The notes: generated from the sequence alone by a model not told the origin. Positions 1 to 12,650 are shown, numbered from the stretch's first letter. The stretch is 64,000 nucleotides of DNA from Engraulis encrasicolus (GCF_034702125.1 NC_085872.1:31507876-31571875); one strand, 5' to 3'. Made by a program: numbers and translations.

Positions 1-421
1 GTTATGGCCTTATAGCCAATAAAAATATGATAACATGTAAATGTTTGGGTGGAATTAATTAAAGCAGACTCTGATTGTTCCCTCTTGAGATTTCCGGGAA
101 TATCAGACCATGTTTTATGATCAATTTTGACAGAAATGTAAGAAATTTCAAAGGGTGTACAAACTTTTTCCTGGGACTGTATATGGAGCTCGTGGTACAA
201 CTCGAAGGGGATCGAAATGCCATTTTAATACCGCCATTGGATTACATGCTACGATTTTCGGCTAAAAACGCCGTTGAGGTCCCATGAAATCGGGGGAAGT
301 GACGTCACTTTCGAGCTCTATAGCTTATAGCTTGCTATTAATTCCTTAACTAGTGGTAATTTGAAACGGATATGTGTAGGCTTAATGTTGGTCACTCACC
401 ACGAGTAACACTACTGCCTAA
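1..421. other. no gene or repeat recognised
   Basis: Only short open frames without homology are seen. This is probably intergenic. Confidence 0.5.
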
Positions 422-961
422 AGCTGGGCTTACACTGTGCGACTTTTGCCCCAATTTTGCCCCGATTTGGCACTCGCACGACTGTTTGAGAGTCGGGCCG
501 ATTTCTTGCTCAATCGCAGGTCAATCGTGAGTCTCGCATCGTGCAGTGTACATGGGGTAACGACAAGCGATTTCGCCTCACGATCGTGCAATCGCAGGGT
601 CGCAAGAAAATCAAAACGGTTTGAAATTCTGGTCGTGGCTCGTGCGTAAATCGCACAGTTAAAGCAGTGCTACGACCCGATTTGACACTTCACATGCACA
701 AATTAATAGGGCCGTGCGATTCGCTGTTGAGCGCAACCTCATCTCCACCTCAGGTGCCCATGTTCCCTCCTCTGCAGACTGGGGGAACATGCCTGTCGCG
801 TCGTACGGTGGAAGCATTTCGCTCGCATCCGACTGTCGGCTCATGTAGTGTGAGGACGTGAGTCGTGAGCTGTGAACTTTTAAACAGTGAAATTCCATCG
901 TGCAGTGTGAGCAGAAGCTTAAGACCCACGAGTGAAAATATAGCACAGTGTATGCCCGGCT
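422..961. mobile_element. PIF/Harbinger-like MITE with TAA target duplication
   Basis: Ends are AGCTGGGCTTACACTGTGC and its inverted counterpart GCACAGTGTATGCCCGGCT, flanked by TAA on both sides (419-421 and 962-964). The inside has no transposase. The 3-bp TWA duplication fits PIF/Harbinger-type elements. Confidence 0.7.
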
Positions 962-999
962 TAACTAATGGAATATATTTGTAACGTGATTTTCTTTAC

Positions 1000-2366
1000 C
1001 TGCCGGTCCTTATGTAACGGGTGGTTATCCTGAACCTTTATTCTGACGGGGTAACGACACTCCCCTTTCCTTCAGGTGTGTAGCATAAATCATTGCGGTG
1101 GTAGCTAGCTAGCAAAGACGCTGTGTTTTTGATGCTGTCGAGTGTAGCGTGGGCACACCGCTCTCTCTGTCCCTCCGTTTGTGGTTGAGCCACCGTACAG
1201 GAAAGGTATGCGTCCTTCTCGGTTGGTTTATTGCTCTTTTTGGTGCATTGTAATGTACTTAGTTGTTGGTTACTGACACCATTTAACTTAATCGTAGCCC
1301 TGTCCATCGGCGGCTGGCGTGGGGTCGGCTGCTGTTCTGGGATGGTGTGCCGAGCTGGGCAAACTCAAGTGTCGCTGGTGGCGTGTCTCCACTCTGTGTC
1401 CTTAGGGGTTGACTGCTTGCGTGCCGCTTCGAGAGAACCAGAGGTAATGCCGGCATTTTCTGTAAGAGTCTCGACGCTTAGCTCTTGACTTGTGAAGGGA
1501 GTTGTGCATTTCCACAATACACAACTCCTGTTTAATCGATGTATAAATGCCGTGCCTAATGGTAACTTTCTCGTTAAATGTACATAGGAGGAGTTGGTGC
1601 CTTCGACTACACTGATGCAGTGTCACTAGAGAAGGGGGGCATCACTGTTCTTTTCCCAACCTTTTGTTTTGTTTTGTCCGATTGTGTGAGTGATTCATCC
1701 TGTGCAACCTTTTCACTTTGACGTCCAAGACGAAGGGGCTTGTGTAAGTTTCACTCTAACATCCGAGACGAAGGGGCTCGTGTAAGTTTCTACTTAGTAA
1801 CCGCCAAGACGGAGTTTGTGTATATGATTAGGGTATGAACACTGAAGTATTACTGGGAGACGTATCTTAAATCTCAGACTCCTTTTGGAACCTATACTTG
1901 CTGTAGGGGGAGACCAAAGACGTGTGTCTAACAGGCTTGTGTGTGTGTGTGGTGGCCATTACCAATTTTGCCCTTTTGGCAGTTTGTTTTCTTTTGTATA
2001 ATTTGATTTACTAACTTTGTTTGCCGTGCAATTTTTGTTATTTGGTCTACCTCTCGTGCAATTAGCACTTTTGTATAACTAGCACATTTGCACAATTTTG
2101 TCTATTGAGATGGCGTACCTATAAATACTGTAAAAGTTTCATATTCTGTATTTTTATATTTGACGGAGCCCGTGAGGCATATTTTGATATACAGAGATTC
2201 ATTACGATAAGAAGGAAGAGATTCACTACGAAAAGAAAGAAAATAAAAAGAACTCTGAATTGTATGACAGTTGTATCTCTTGTTATTCACTAACCTGTTG
2301 CGGGGAAAGTCAAATCAAGTGTTTGATGGTTGGGTTCTCTCACCCTAACAAATGAGAGTGGCGTAG
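1000..2366 (+). mobile_element. possible long-terminal-repeat remnant ending at a tRNA-Ser-like primer site
   Basis: At 2357 the sequence TGGCGTAGTC equals the start of a primer-binding site complementary to tRNA-Ser. Upstream is GT-rich, pyrimidine-rich DNA with three degenerate copies of a CAAGACGAAGGGGCTTGTGT-like unit (about 1720-1820) and a short hairpin (GGAGTTGTG/CACAACTCC at about 1499-1528). There is no second LTR and no coding sequence. Confidence 0.3.
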
Positions 2367-3888
2367 TCACTAAACATCTTAAAAACATTAAAAACATAAA
2401 AAAATATTACGGTAAAGAGATAACGCAGGCCACACTTAGTCTTGGGAAGGCCAATCCAATTTCCTCGTCTGTCACAGCTGTGCCGTTCTCCAGGAAAGTC
2501 AGAAAAGTTTCGAATCTGACAGTTGTTCGCGCGCTTAGTTGACACCCTAGCGGAAACTCCACCTTCTTTGACTAGGTCTGCGCAACAACACAGCAATGTA
2601 TTATTCTGATTGGCTCAACGACAGTGCTGTGCCTGTTACTTCCTGAAACTGAGCACGCTGGGAGTGGGTTATGCTTATTAATGTTTTGGCTTTTAAATTG
2701 TGTTTGTGAATGTTTAATGTACTGGGGGTGTAAATATACTGGGGATATTATTGTGAACATTTTATGATCGCGATGTTGGGGTGGATGGGTTTATTTTATA
2801 TTTTAAAGAGTTGTCACCATTGTTATGCAAGCTGGCGCACAACACCTGTAGGTTGATGCATCCAGCTTGTGGATCGCACATGTCACGCCTGTTGAAGCCT
2901 GCAGGGGTCCACCGCTTGTTTTAGCAAAGCCTACTAAAAAGTCAGATGGAAAATTGACTCTGGCAATATTAGGTGGCGGGCGTGTGAAAACGCATGTGTG
3001 GCGTGTGAGAGTGTGAAACCACTCTGAAGAGTGTGTCACACGCTCAGTGCGTGAGACTTGAGAGCCCTGTACTGCTAATAACCTTAAAAAAATGTGATTT
3101 CGGCCTATTTTTATGCATATTGGGAGGGAAAGTGGAAAACAGCGATCCTAGCGGTTATGTTCCAAACACCAGGGCGATCCTATTGAAACTCCCATAGACG
3201 AGTTTTTAAAAAATTCCCACAAAGATATGACTAGGAACTATAACACCAGACACATTTTTCAGCGTACACAATAGGATGAATTACTACCTGTGAAAATCTT
3301 GAGTCATGTTTTGCCCTTTTAAGAAAAATAGAAATTGTGCCAATCTGGTCGGAAAGGGACTACAGCTCCCAGCATGCTGTGCTTCGCGCCTCGTTGACAA
3401 CACAGAGAAACAAATGAACGCAAGTTCTTCGCATATCTTCACATTCTTGTAATCCTGTGAGTTCCACATTGTCTTCTTATTAAACATATATACATGCGAT
3501 CATTTTGGTTTGGTTTTAACTTCTCTAGTAGATATGATGGCCTCTGTGGTGACGAGTAACCACCTCTCTGGCTCATGTTTGGCTATGCTAATTTGGCTAT
3601 GCTAATTACATGGAGTAAACACGTCACACATGCCAGTCAGTGTAGTTCTGTATTAGCTTTTTAAATAATATTTAAATCAGTTCAGATCAGTGAAAAACCG
3701 AACATTTTACCACCTGATTCGATAAAACGGGCCAACTTGCCTATAATATGACTGCCACTACTTCTACTTCGTCGTCAGGGCCGAGATGTAATTTTTCAAA
3801 GAAAAAACCCATTCATTTGTTGCAGGGGCTTGGAACGTTGCCAGCAGGGGGCGATGAGATTACTTTCCCTCCCAATAGTCATATAGAT
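2367..3888. other. unannotated intergenic DNA
   Basis: AT-rich sequence with no long frame and no homology that I recognise. The stretch 2840-3075 has inverted GTGTGA/TCACAC strings that suggest an old transposon end, but I cannot define the borders. Confidence 0.4.
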
Positions 3889-4036
3889 CAGGGGTCCTTT
3901 TCTCGAATCTTGTCGTTGCTAACCGTCTTAAGACCGTCTTACCATTCCCTTGGATTCAGTGGTGAGAGTTGAGTCGCTCTTACGAAGGACGTTGCTACCG
4001 TCGTTAGCAAAGACGCTTTCGAGATACGGACCCCTG
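3889..4036. mobile_element. short hAT-like MITE
   Basis: A 148-bp stretch bounded by CAGGGGTCC and its inverse GGACCCCTG, with subterminal CTCGAA/TTCGAG continuing the inverted repeat. The 8-bp target duplication is not clear. Confidence 0.5.
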
Positions 4037-5265
4037 GTCATGAATGACATATCAACAAATGCCTCAGTAAAAACATTCACAACATTGCTTAGAATAAAAC
4101 TGTAAAGTATGGAACGGATTGTAAATTATTAGATCCTGCATGACATCACATCATGACAACATACATGACAACATCGCATATAGCCTACAGGTAGCCTACC
4201 ACAAATAGCCAACATAAAAGACCCCCCCCCCAAAAAAAAAAGAAGAGCAACAGAGTGTGGGGGTAACTGGTGGCTATTGTTGGCTGCTCTAAAGACATTA
4301 AATAAATCCAGTGTATTCAGACTGGTATTGAATGATCACTTAAAATCCATAAAGCCGTACATGCATTGCACGCACACACACGCTTAGGGTTTTATCTCTT
4401 TCCATGTTAATATTGATTGAAATTATGTACTTTGTGGGCAAACAAGTGATCAGCCAGAAATTAAATAATTATTAATTACACTTTGTATTTAATGTATGGA
4501 ATGTTATGAAAGATAGGTTGTTGAAATTCTGTGTTGAATTAGTAATCCTATCAGGGTATGTCTGCGCTGACACCACCAAAATTCGCCTAAATGTTACACA
4601 TTTCTGCTTGAAAAACAGCTAGTTATGTAATTGTCTAAAATGTATTAGGTACTATGGTACAAGGGAACTTTGTCAACTTTGATGTGGTAGGCCTACCACC
4701 CTGAATGCTCTATGGTTAATCTGCAGTGTCGGGCAACAACAAACAGCAAAACCAAACAGCCCACTACGAGGTATAAAGCCAGTTTTGACAAAATGTTGGC
4801 CTCTGTGTCTCAGACTTGGAAAATAAGGCTTTGTGGGTGAGAGCCCCGCCCCCAAACATGCATGACCCCACCCCCACTGATGTCCATACCTCACCACCCG
4901 TTCTTATACACATCCTACCATGTAAATAAACACAAAAATAAGTATGGTATAGGGTATTTGGTCACAGGGTGTATGCAGGGTTTTAAAAAGTATTAAAAGG
5001 TGATAAATTAAAAAGTCAAAATTTAATGGCATTAAAAGTCGTAAATTTGCTCAAGAGGTATTATTTTTTTAGTTGCACCATTTTGATTTTAAAAATCTTT
5101 GTTTATTCACTGTTTATCACAGTTTTTCTAAACACCAGTGATTCGCGCAACAGTAGCCACCTGACCTAGTTCATAGCAGACTTTTAAACAGCACTCTGGA
5201 ATCGCACTGCTCCCTTTCAGGCGTCTTTTTGCAAAAGACGAAAGTGTAATGCAATGTTTAGAACA
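4037..5265. other. unannotated intergenic DNA
   Basis: AT-rich, with a C-run/A-run at 4223-4242. No coding potential or clear repeat borders are seen. Confidence 0.4.
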
Positions 5266-5600
5266 GGGGTGTCGAACTCATTTTGGTCCGGGGGCCGCAT
5301 ACAACCCATGTGGACCTCAAGCGGGCCGCATTAGTAACATCATCGCAAAAAAAAAAAGTAAAGTAGAGGATTAGTGTTCAGTACTATCACATTTTAAGTG
5401 TTTTGAATATGTAGAAAGCAATGCAATACTGATAATGCTATGCAAAATTTCCTTGACTTCATTCATTCATTGCCAACCCTCAATTAATTAAATGTGGGAC
5501 AGTTCATTTTGGCAGGGGGTCTGGGGGTTTTCCCCCAGAAAATTTTGTATTTCTTAATGTAATTTCCTGCATTTTCACGCAAAAGTATGACTTCAGACGT
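5266..5600 (-). mobile_element. truncated hAT MITE (same family as 12769-13513)
   Basis: Starts with the TIR CAGGGGTGTCGAACTCA and then follows the reverse complement of 13513 back to about 13190 almost base for base. It then stops matching. The other end is missing. Confidence 0.75.
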
Positions 5601-5689
5601 GGGAAGGGCTAAAAGGGATGCCAGAAATACATTTATTCACTACAAAATTGTAGGCCTACATTGGTATTATTTTATACCAAGTGAGTTAT

Positions 5690-6045
5690 GTTGAATGGGT
5701 TTAACAAAGGATGACAAATGTTGGAAGTGTAACAAAGAGGTGGGTACACTTCTCCATGGGATTGCCCCTTGATAATTCCCTTTTGGAAGGCGGTTTTGAA
5801 AAAAATTGTCTATACCAGAGTCTGCACAATTTTGCCTTTTAGGACACAAGTCATTGATGCCAGAGGGAATTCCAAAAGATTGAAAATAATTGATGAGTGC
5901 TGTCAAGTTCTGTTGCTGCCGATGTTTGTGTTTTTTTCCGTTGTTTTTGAATGTCTGTGTTTTTTTCCGTTGTTTTTGAATGTCTGTGTTTGTATGTATT
6001 TGTGTTGTTCTTATAAAAGCAAAATAAAATAAAAACTTTTTAATG
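5690..6045 (+). pseudogene. LINE (L1-like) 3' end, reverse transcriptase C-terminus relic
   Basis: The plus strand reads DKCWKCNKEVGTLLHGIAP, then stops, then FPFWKAVLKKI. This is the CWxC...GTxxH...P...FW pattern at the C-terminus of L1-type ORF2 proteins. It is followed by a tandem 32-bp duplication (about 5925-5990) and an AAAATAAAATAAAAAC tail. Stop codons interrupt it. Confidence 0.55.
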
Positions 6046-6146
6046 ACATAAACAATAAACTCAAACCAGCTTCATATAGCCTACCTTTATAAACAAGACT
6101 TTTTTTATGAAACACTGTGCCATTATTTGACTGGAGAGTTCTGCTG

Positions 6147-6210
6147 CAGTGGGTATTCGAACTCGCGTGGCACAGTTCCGAAGACGGCAGCTTAATCCAC
6201 TGCGCAGTAA
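6147..6210 (-). repeat. tRNA-derived SINE head
   Basis: Read on the minus strand it has an A-box-like GCGCAGTGGATTAAGC and a B-box-like GAGTTCGAATACC at normal tRNA spacing, like the other SINE heads in the window. Confidence 0.45.
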
Positions 6211-6405
6211 CGGTCCGTGTACGTGGTGGCCATTCGATTTCTGTTTTGAAATCAGAAAACGGAGAACGGGCCGTCTCCCGTTTCCCGTCTTGGAGTCGGA
6301 GAACGGGAAACGAGGAACGAATCGATTTCCGATTTCAAAACGAGAAACGGGTCCTTTTCTGAAATCCACTTACATGCTCATAAATGGGTGTTCGGGGAAA
6401 TAAAA
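6211..6405 (+). repeat. interspersed repeat, inverted partner of 12433-12650
   Basis: Starts GGTCCGTGTACGTGGTGGCC and is rich in GGAGAACGGG/CCCGTTTC strings. The same sequence lies in reverse orientation at 12433-12650 with few differences. Family unknown. Confidence 0.7.
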
Positions 6406-7208
6406 ATTGGCGCAACATGTGGAGACACAGAATCCATGTAACTGGGAATGATTTGATACTAATTAACTGTTGAACTCATTGTGTGGATGCATTGCAACGA
6501 TTAATTTTTCTCTGGATTAATAAAAGTACTATACATAATCCACAAATGGAGTTCACAACATACATACATAAACCTTTAAGATATGCTTGCAAACACAGTA
6601 AGCAATACTATTAATGGTCCGTCAATTCAGTTTTTTCTTTCTTTTTCTTTTTAAGGAGTCCACACGAACACGCAAACAAATTATTGGAATATTTTAAATT
6701 GTGGACCATGACTCTACAATTTAAACTACCACGGTTTAACATTCTTGAGGGAGTTATGGAAACAAACAAACAAAAAAGATATTGTAAGAGTATAGATTGA
6801 GTCTCCTCATCCATTCTACTTTCTCTGCTGTAGCTCTGTATTAAAGACTTTTATACTGATGTATGGGCAACACTAGAGCATGGCCCGTAAGTAATTCCAC
6901 GGATTCTGTGCGCTTACTGGCTTACTGTATGTAGGCAAAGAACGGGGCGTGTATCACACCTCTCTATGATCACGCTGCTACATACAGTAGAAATTGATTA
7001 AATAATACCCCATTATTGTGGTGTATTACTACAAGGTCCATAACGTCACTCAGACAATAAAATAGTGTCATTTAATACGCCAATGAAACAAGATCCCGAA
7101 GCCAGGGAGTGTAATGACCCGGAAGTAATTCCAGCAACTGTAACTACATAATATTATACAAATGACCTCGCCCTGTGGTCGCGTTCGTGAGGGCGCTTGC
7201 TACGATTA
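6406..7208. other. unannotated intergenic DNA
   Basis: No frame, RNA or repeat recognised. AT-rich. Confidence 0.4.
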
Positions 7209-7546
7209 CCGCAGAGATACACCAGCGGCGATCTGAGCGAGTCGAGCGACGGAAGTAATTGACTTTGTATTGAGTCGAGAGACAAAAGCGACTCTGGAGA
7301 CTAGAGCGATTTGCGCGCCGAGCGCGACAATTTGAAGTTGAAATCTTTTCAACTTTTTATGACGCGGTTCGGCGACAAGCCGCGACAGCCAATGACTGTA
7401 TAGAGGTCAGTAACCACAGCCAATGGGAATGCTTGAATGCTTTGCCTTCCGCCTGTACGGACATACTCTAGTCTCCTCAGTCTCTCGTATCGCTTGCTGC
7501 TACACTCTGTCGCTTGAGTCGCGTCGCCGCTGGTGTATCTCTGCGG
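7209..7546. mobile_element. MITE with 24-bp perfect terminal inverted repeats
   Basis: CCGCAGAGATACACCAGCGG at the left end is mirrored at the right end, continuing into GCGA/TCGC. The ends are flanked by TA (TTA left, TAA right). 338 bp, no coding region. Confidence 0.75.
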
Positions 7547-7858
7547 TAAGGCCTATTGTGCCATTTGAATTTATTCTGGAATACATTGCAATGGCAAGGT
7601 GTGTCGCGCTGCACAGCCATTGCAGTCCGCCATCATGGTGATCCCCCCCTAAAAATCGTGAATCAAGCGAAAAGGGATTTTCCACCTCACCCTTGTTGCC
7701 ACAACTGAGCGCCCTATTCACTGTGACTATCACTTATCCTGGGCCCAACCCTAGTGGATCTTATGCCTTTCTGCTCTCTACCCAGCTCTTCTTTCAACTC
7801 CTTAATTCATTTTTCTTTTCATCTACTTACTTATTTGTTAAGCACTTTGAGTTGCATG

Positions 7859-9490
7859 TGTCACAGGGTGACTGACTTGGGTGAACTTTTATTGTGACAC
7901 CAGGTTAAACAAAGATGGCTGCCCCCTGTGTTTTCATCATGACAATGAGATGCAGGTGTGATTGATTAAACAACTGAGAAGTATGATTGGTGCAGACGGG
8001 ATTAATGACAGTTTTTAAACCAAGGGTTGGACAGCGAAGGAGAGATGGGAGACGACCAGGACGAGGGGTGAGCACGGAGCAGGTGAGTGAGCCGCGGAGG
8101 GGGGCCCGGTGACTTGTGACAAGGCTGGGGAGCAGCGGCAGCAGAGGAGGGAACGCCGCAGACCGGTATCCGGGTGGAGCCAGCGGAGGAGGAGACGGTA
8201 CGCGATGTGAGTCCTATGGACGGTGACCAGGCAGCCTGACAGTTCACGGAGGGAGCGTGGTGGCCTACGGCCGGATGGATACGCGCCCCGAGCTGAAGAT
8301 GGTGCCTCGTCGGGATTGGAGGGGGAGGCAGACGAGACCCCCCCGTGAAGATAAGTACTGTAACCTGGCTACCACGGCCTTCACCAATGAGCTGCTCCCC
8401 CAGCTTCTTTCTGTGCCCCCCTTGGCTCTCTCTCGCTCACCCCCTTCCACCATTGACTGTTGTTGGGTGCAGTGACTATTAACACTGGCTACAGCCACAC
8501 ACCACAGGATCAGGCACAGCTAGCCCCTTTTGTTTTCGTGGATTAACCACGCTTATTATATGGTTGTGACGTCATCTGTCGAATGCTCCATTCATTTCAA
8601 CGGGGCTCCCCAACGTTCGCACGTCTGTTATTTTTCGATAACGGACGGGTTGGTCTATAACAGACCGCTGTCAATGGCAAGAAGACTTTTCACTGCTAAA
8701 GCGACTTTTCAACAAGACTCTAATCAGCTGCTGTGATAGACATCACCTGTTGTCCTGGCTACCTAGCTGTTAGCGGTGTTCCACAACGGCACTGTTTTGT
8801 TTTGCGCAGCAACAATCTTTTGACATTAAAAACTATAGTAGACTTCACATTAAATAGGCCTAAAGAAATGTCCCCGCCATGTGTGAATTATTTAAGTATA
8901 TCCATATAATAAGCGGGTTAACTTTCGGCGAGTCGGTCGCTTTGTGGAATAGCAGCACTTCAGAGAGAACAAGACCCCTCCGCTCCGCGTCGGGGTCTAA
9001 AGATTCTCTCTCTCGTGCTGCTATTCCACGGTAGCGACCTTCTCGCCGAACGTTAACCCTTACATATTGCAGTGTATTTCACCTATGGAGTGCAGTGAGA
9101 GTGCTGAAGATTATTTCACGTTTGCTGTGATTGGGTAGCGACAACCTATCTGTGTGTGTGCCAGCCTTCCTATTAAATGCACACTAAACTTTTGGATGTT
9201 CTGTGCAGAGTTCCGGAGTACATTCGCCCAGGAGGGGTCTGCCAGCCTGCCCCCTACACCGACGGAACCGAGTAGGGCTAGTAGTAATGGACGCTGCTAC
9301 ATGCTGAGTGACTATGATTGTGGCTTTCAGCCCTTGGGACAATTGTGTTTTATATGCAAAGTAAATAAATGTATGTTTAAATCCTGAAACTTGGTCTTGT
9401 CATATTGGTGGTGTGCAGTTACTCCCCAGGGTGGTTGTTTGTATCAAAGGGGGCGCCGCACAGAAAAACGTGCGCCCCCTACCTGTGACA
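7859..9490 (+). repeat. left LTR (carries a 511-bp insertion)
   Basis: Matches 9759-10878 throughout except for an extra block at 8553-9063. Begins TGTCACAGGGTG and ends CCTGTGACA. Confidence 0.9.
8553..9063. mobile_element. foldback element inserted in the left LTR
   Basis: Absent from the right LTR, which reads straight from CCACGC to ATATTGCAG. It has two inverted repeats: GCTTATTATATGG (8551-8563) with CCATATAATAAGC (8902-8914), and a long stem between about 8914-8969 and 9003-9060 (GTGGAATAGCAGCAC with GTGCTGCTATTCCAC). No coding sequence. Confidence 0.75.
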
Positions 9491-9758
9491 AGTGGCGTGA
9501 GTCGGCAGGTTTCCACCCTGGGTTGAGGCTGTGCACCCCAATATGTCAAGCCAAGATGTAGAAGCACTGGCGCTGGTTGACCAGCCTTCAGTCAGGTCTT
9601 AAATTTAAAAAAACAAAAAAAATGCTTTTAATTGGGGTCAGGGTTTTGGGGACGTAAGATGTTTGCTTTTAGTGATTTTGTTTTTTAATATTTGAAAAAA
9701 AAGAGTTGCCGTCCTGCTCACGCTGTTCTAGGGACTAGAACAGATTGGCTGGGGAGAG
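9491..9758 (+). other. LTR element internal region: primer site, A/T-rich core, polypurine tract
   Basis: Holds only the tRNA-Ser-like primer site at 9493, non-coding DNA and the polypurine tract at about 9747-9758. Confidence 0.7.
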
Positions 9759-10878
9759 TGTCACAGGGTGACTAACTTGGGTGAACTTTTATTGTGACAC
9801 CAGGTTAAACAAAGATGGCTGCCCCCTGTGTTTTCATCATGACAATGAGATGCAGGTGTGATTGATTAAACAACTGAGAAGTATGATTGGTGCAGACGGG
9901 ATTAACGACTGTTTTTAAACCAAGGGTTGGACAGCGAAGGGAGGACGGGAGACGACTAGGACGAGGGGTGAGCACGGAGCAGGTGAGTGAGCCGCGGAGG
10001 GGGGGCCCGGTGACTGTGACAAGGCTGGGGAGCAGCGGAGGAGGGAACGCCACAGACCGGTATCCGGGTGGAGCTAGCAGAGGATGAGACGGTACGCGAT
10101 GTGAGTCCTATGGACGGTGACCCAGGCAGCCTGACAGTTCACGGAGGGAGCGCGGTGGCCTACGGCCGGATGGATACGCGCCCCGAGCTGAAGATGGTGC
10201 CTCGTTGGGATTGGAGGGGGAGGCAGACGACACTGCCCCCCCCGGTGAAGATAAGTACTGTAACCTGGCTACCAAGGCCTTCACCAATGAGCTGCTCCCC
10301 CAGCTTCTTTCTGTGCCCCCCCCTTGGCTCTCTCTCGCTCACCCCCTTACATCATTGACTGTTGATGAGTGCAGTGGCTATTAACTCTGGCTACAGCCAC
10401 ACACCACAGGACCAGGCACAGCTAGCCCCTTTGTTTTTGTGGATTAACCACGCATATTGCAGTGTATTTCACCTATGGAGTGCAGTGAGAGTGCTGAAGA
10501 TTATTTCACGTTTGCTGTGATTGGGTAGCGACAACCTATCTGTGTGTGTGCCAGCCTTCATATTAAATGCACACTAAACTTTTGGATGTTCTGTGCAGAG
10601 TTCCGGAGTACATTCACCCAGGAGGGGTCTGCCAGCCTGCCTCCTACACCGACGGAACCGAGTAGGCCTAGTAGTAATGGACGCTACATGCTGAGTGACT
10701 ATGATTGTGGCTTCCAGCCCTTGGGACAATTGTATTTTATATGGCAAAGTAAATAAATATATGTTTAAATCCTGAAACTTGGTCTTGTCATATTGGTGGT
10801 GTGCAGTTACTCCCCAGGGTGGTTGTTTGTATCAAAGGGGGCGCCGCACAGAAAAACGTGCGCCCCCTACCTGTGACA
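9759..10878 (+). repeat. right LTR
   Basis: A 1120-bp direct repeat of the left LTR, without the insertion. Confidence 0.9.
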
Positions 10879-10882
10879 CATG

Positions 10883-12432
10883 CATTGTATGATACTGTGC
10901 TGATGTATAGTCCATAATACATACTGTCTCATTGGCACATTCAGATAATTCGTTGAATCATGAATTGACTGTATTTCTCATAGAGAAGTAATTCCCACTG
11001 TTATATGTGCTGTGCGCTTTCACTATGGTCATAGAACACTGTAGTGTGTTGATATCTGGTCCACACTGTGACATTCGTGTTGACCATGTAGCACTGATAT
11101 CAAATCGGCAACTTTGACTGCATTCCATGCGGAAATGTGTCCTCACCTCAATCACTTAAAAATGGAATTTTATGTGCAACGCCAGAGGGCGCAATAGCAT
11201 GGCATATGTCACGGCTCTAGCGTACGGATTTGTTTGGCTTGCCGTAGGATAATGGATTTCATTCATGCATTCAGGCTGTTCTGTCCGAGATTCTATTGCG
11301 TTTGACAGCTGCGCTTGTTCTCTTCCATACACGAAAAAAGCTCAAATAAGTTATTATTTGTAATAGGCCTACTGATTGATGTTGATACATCAACATCTAC
11401 ATAGTTGAATGCTCGTGATGATGGCTCGATTATAATGAATGGGAAGGAGCATTCCGAGGATCCAGTCAACAGAGTAGACCTGACTGAAGTACACATCGCA
11501 CATCACAACTTTCGATCAATGCACGTCCAGTTGATCTTGTGATTCTCAGTCACATTTGCCTTTGATATGTGCTGCACAGATGACACGGGGCATCTAGTAC
11601 TACAAGGATTGGATCATTCTGCTTTATCAATAGCAGCGCCGTGGATGCTAGCTGGGCTAGTCTGTGTGTTCGATGGCGGGTCTTTGGCTTTGCCACCACG
11701 CTCTCGTTGAATTCTACATCCAACAATAAAAGCACGCTTTAATAGCAAATGTGAGCTTAAATTTAGTGACGCGGAAAGCAATCCATGTCGCATGTAGCCT
11801 ATGAAGACTAAAACGTCAATCATGCAAGTGAATCGTAGCTCGTCCATTTCACCTTGAACACCACATGCTTACTGGAAACCTTGATTTGACGAGAAAATAA
11901 GCAACATATGAGTATTACAATGTGATACACAAGGATGACAAACAACACTTTTGCCATTACGGCCATGGATGGATCGAATTTTGGATCGGACGGTCTGCTT
12001 CTTTTCACAATGAGAATTGAGAACTTCGACTTTAGCATTTGCAAGAGCATGACAGTTGCAGGAGCACGCATGACCACACATCCTATCCTTGACTGTTGCA
12101 ATTGTCGAACAGATATTAATAATCAAACATACACCATATTTATCGGATGGCGAACCATCTTTATATTTAATTTATTCACCTGAAAAATCCTTGCGATTTT
12201 TTCCACGGTCATGTCCTCCCGTCTGATACGAATTCGCTTAGAACCACGATATAGAGTGAAGGACTCCATGATGAAAATGATCGAATGAATGGATGAATCA
12301 TGTACAGTCACCACACATAATCATACACAACGTATAGTTCCGGGTCATTGTAATGCAAAATCAAGTTCAAGTTCATCAAAATGTCTTCCGGGGGAAGACA
12401 AAGATATAAATGCAAAATCAGTGATGGAAAAT
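10883..12432. other. unannotated intergenic DNA
   Basis: Apart from the doubtful exon at 12180-12269, nothing with a clear identity is seen. Frames up to 93 codons on the minus strand show no domain pattern. Confidence 0.35.
12180..12269 (-). CDS. possible orphan first coding exon
   Basis: ATG at 12269 opens 30 codons, MESFTLYRGSKRIRIRREDM and then TVEKIARIFQ, followed by CAG|GTGAAT. It reads like protein but I recognise no family with certainty and find no second exon. It may belong to a mobile element or be chance. Confidence 0.15.
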
Positions 12433-12650
12433 TGCCCCAATTTTTATTTCCCCGAACACCCATTGATGAGCATGTAAGTGGATTTCAGAAAAGGACCCGT
12501 TTCTCGTTTCCCGTTTTGAAATCGGAAATCGGAAATCGATTCATTCCTCGTTTCCCGTTCTCCGACTCCAAGACAGGAAACGGGAGACGGCCCGTTCTCC
12601 GTTTTCTGATTTCAAAACAGAAATCGAATGGCCACCACGTACACGGACCA
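12433..12650 (-). repeat. interspersed repeat, inverted copy of 6211-6405
   Basis: Reverse complement of the 6211-6405 repeat, ending GGCCACCACGTACACGGACC. Confidence 0.7.

Larger units (their letters stand above)
7859..10878 (+). mobile_element. non-autonomous LTR retrotransposon, complete, with CATG target duplication
   Basis: Two direct repeats, TGTCACAGG...CCTGTGACA (7859-9490 and 9759-10878), flank only 268 bp of internal DNA. The 4-bp CATG occurs just outside on both sides (7855-7858, 10879-10882). Directly after the left LTR comes TGGCGTGAGTCGGCAGG, one base different from a tRNA-Ser primer site. GGCTGGGGAGAG before the right LTR is a polypurine tract. No gag or pol is present, so it needs proteins from another element. 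The LTRs are near-identical except for one insertion. Confidence 0.9.

Noticed and set aside
2803..3039. 78-codon minus-strand frame with Cys/His residues
   Set aside because: No zinc-finger spacing, and the DNA has inverted GTGTGA motifs typical of an old repeat.
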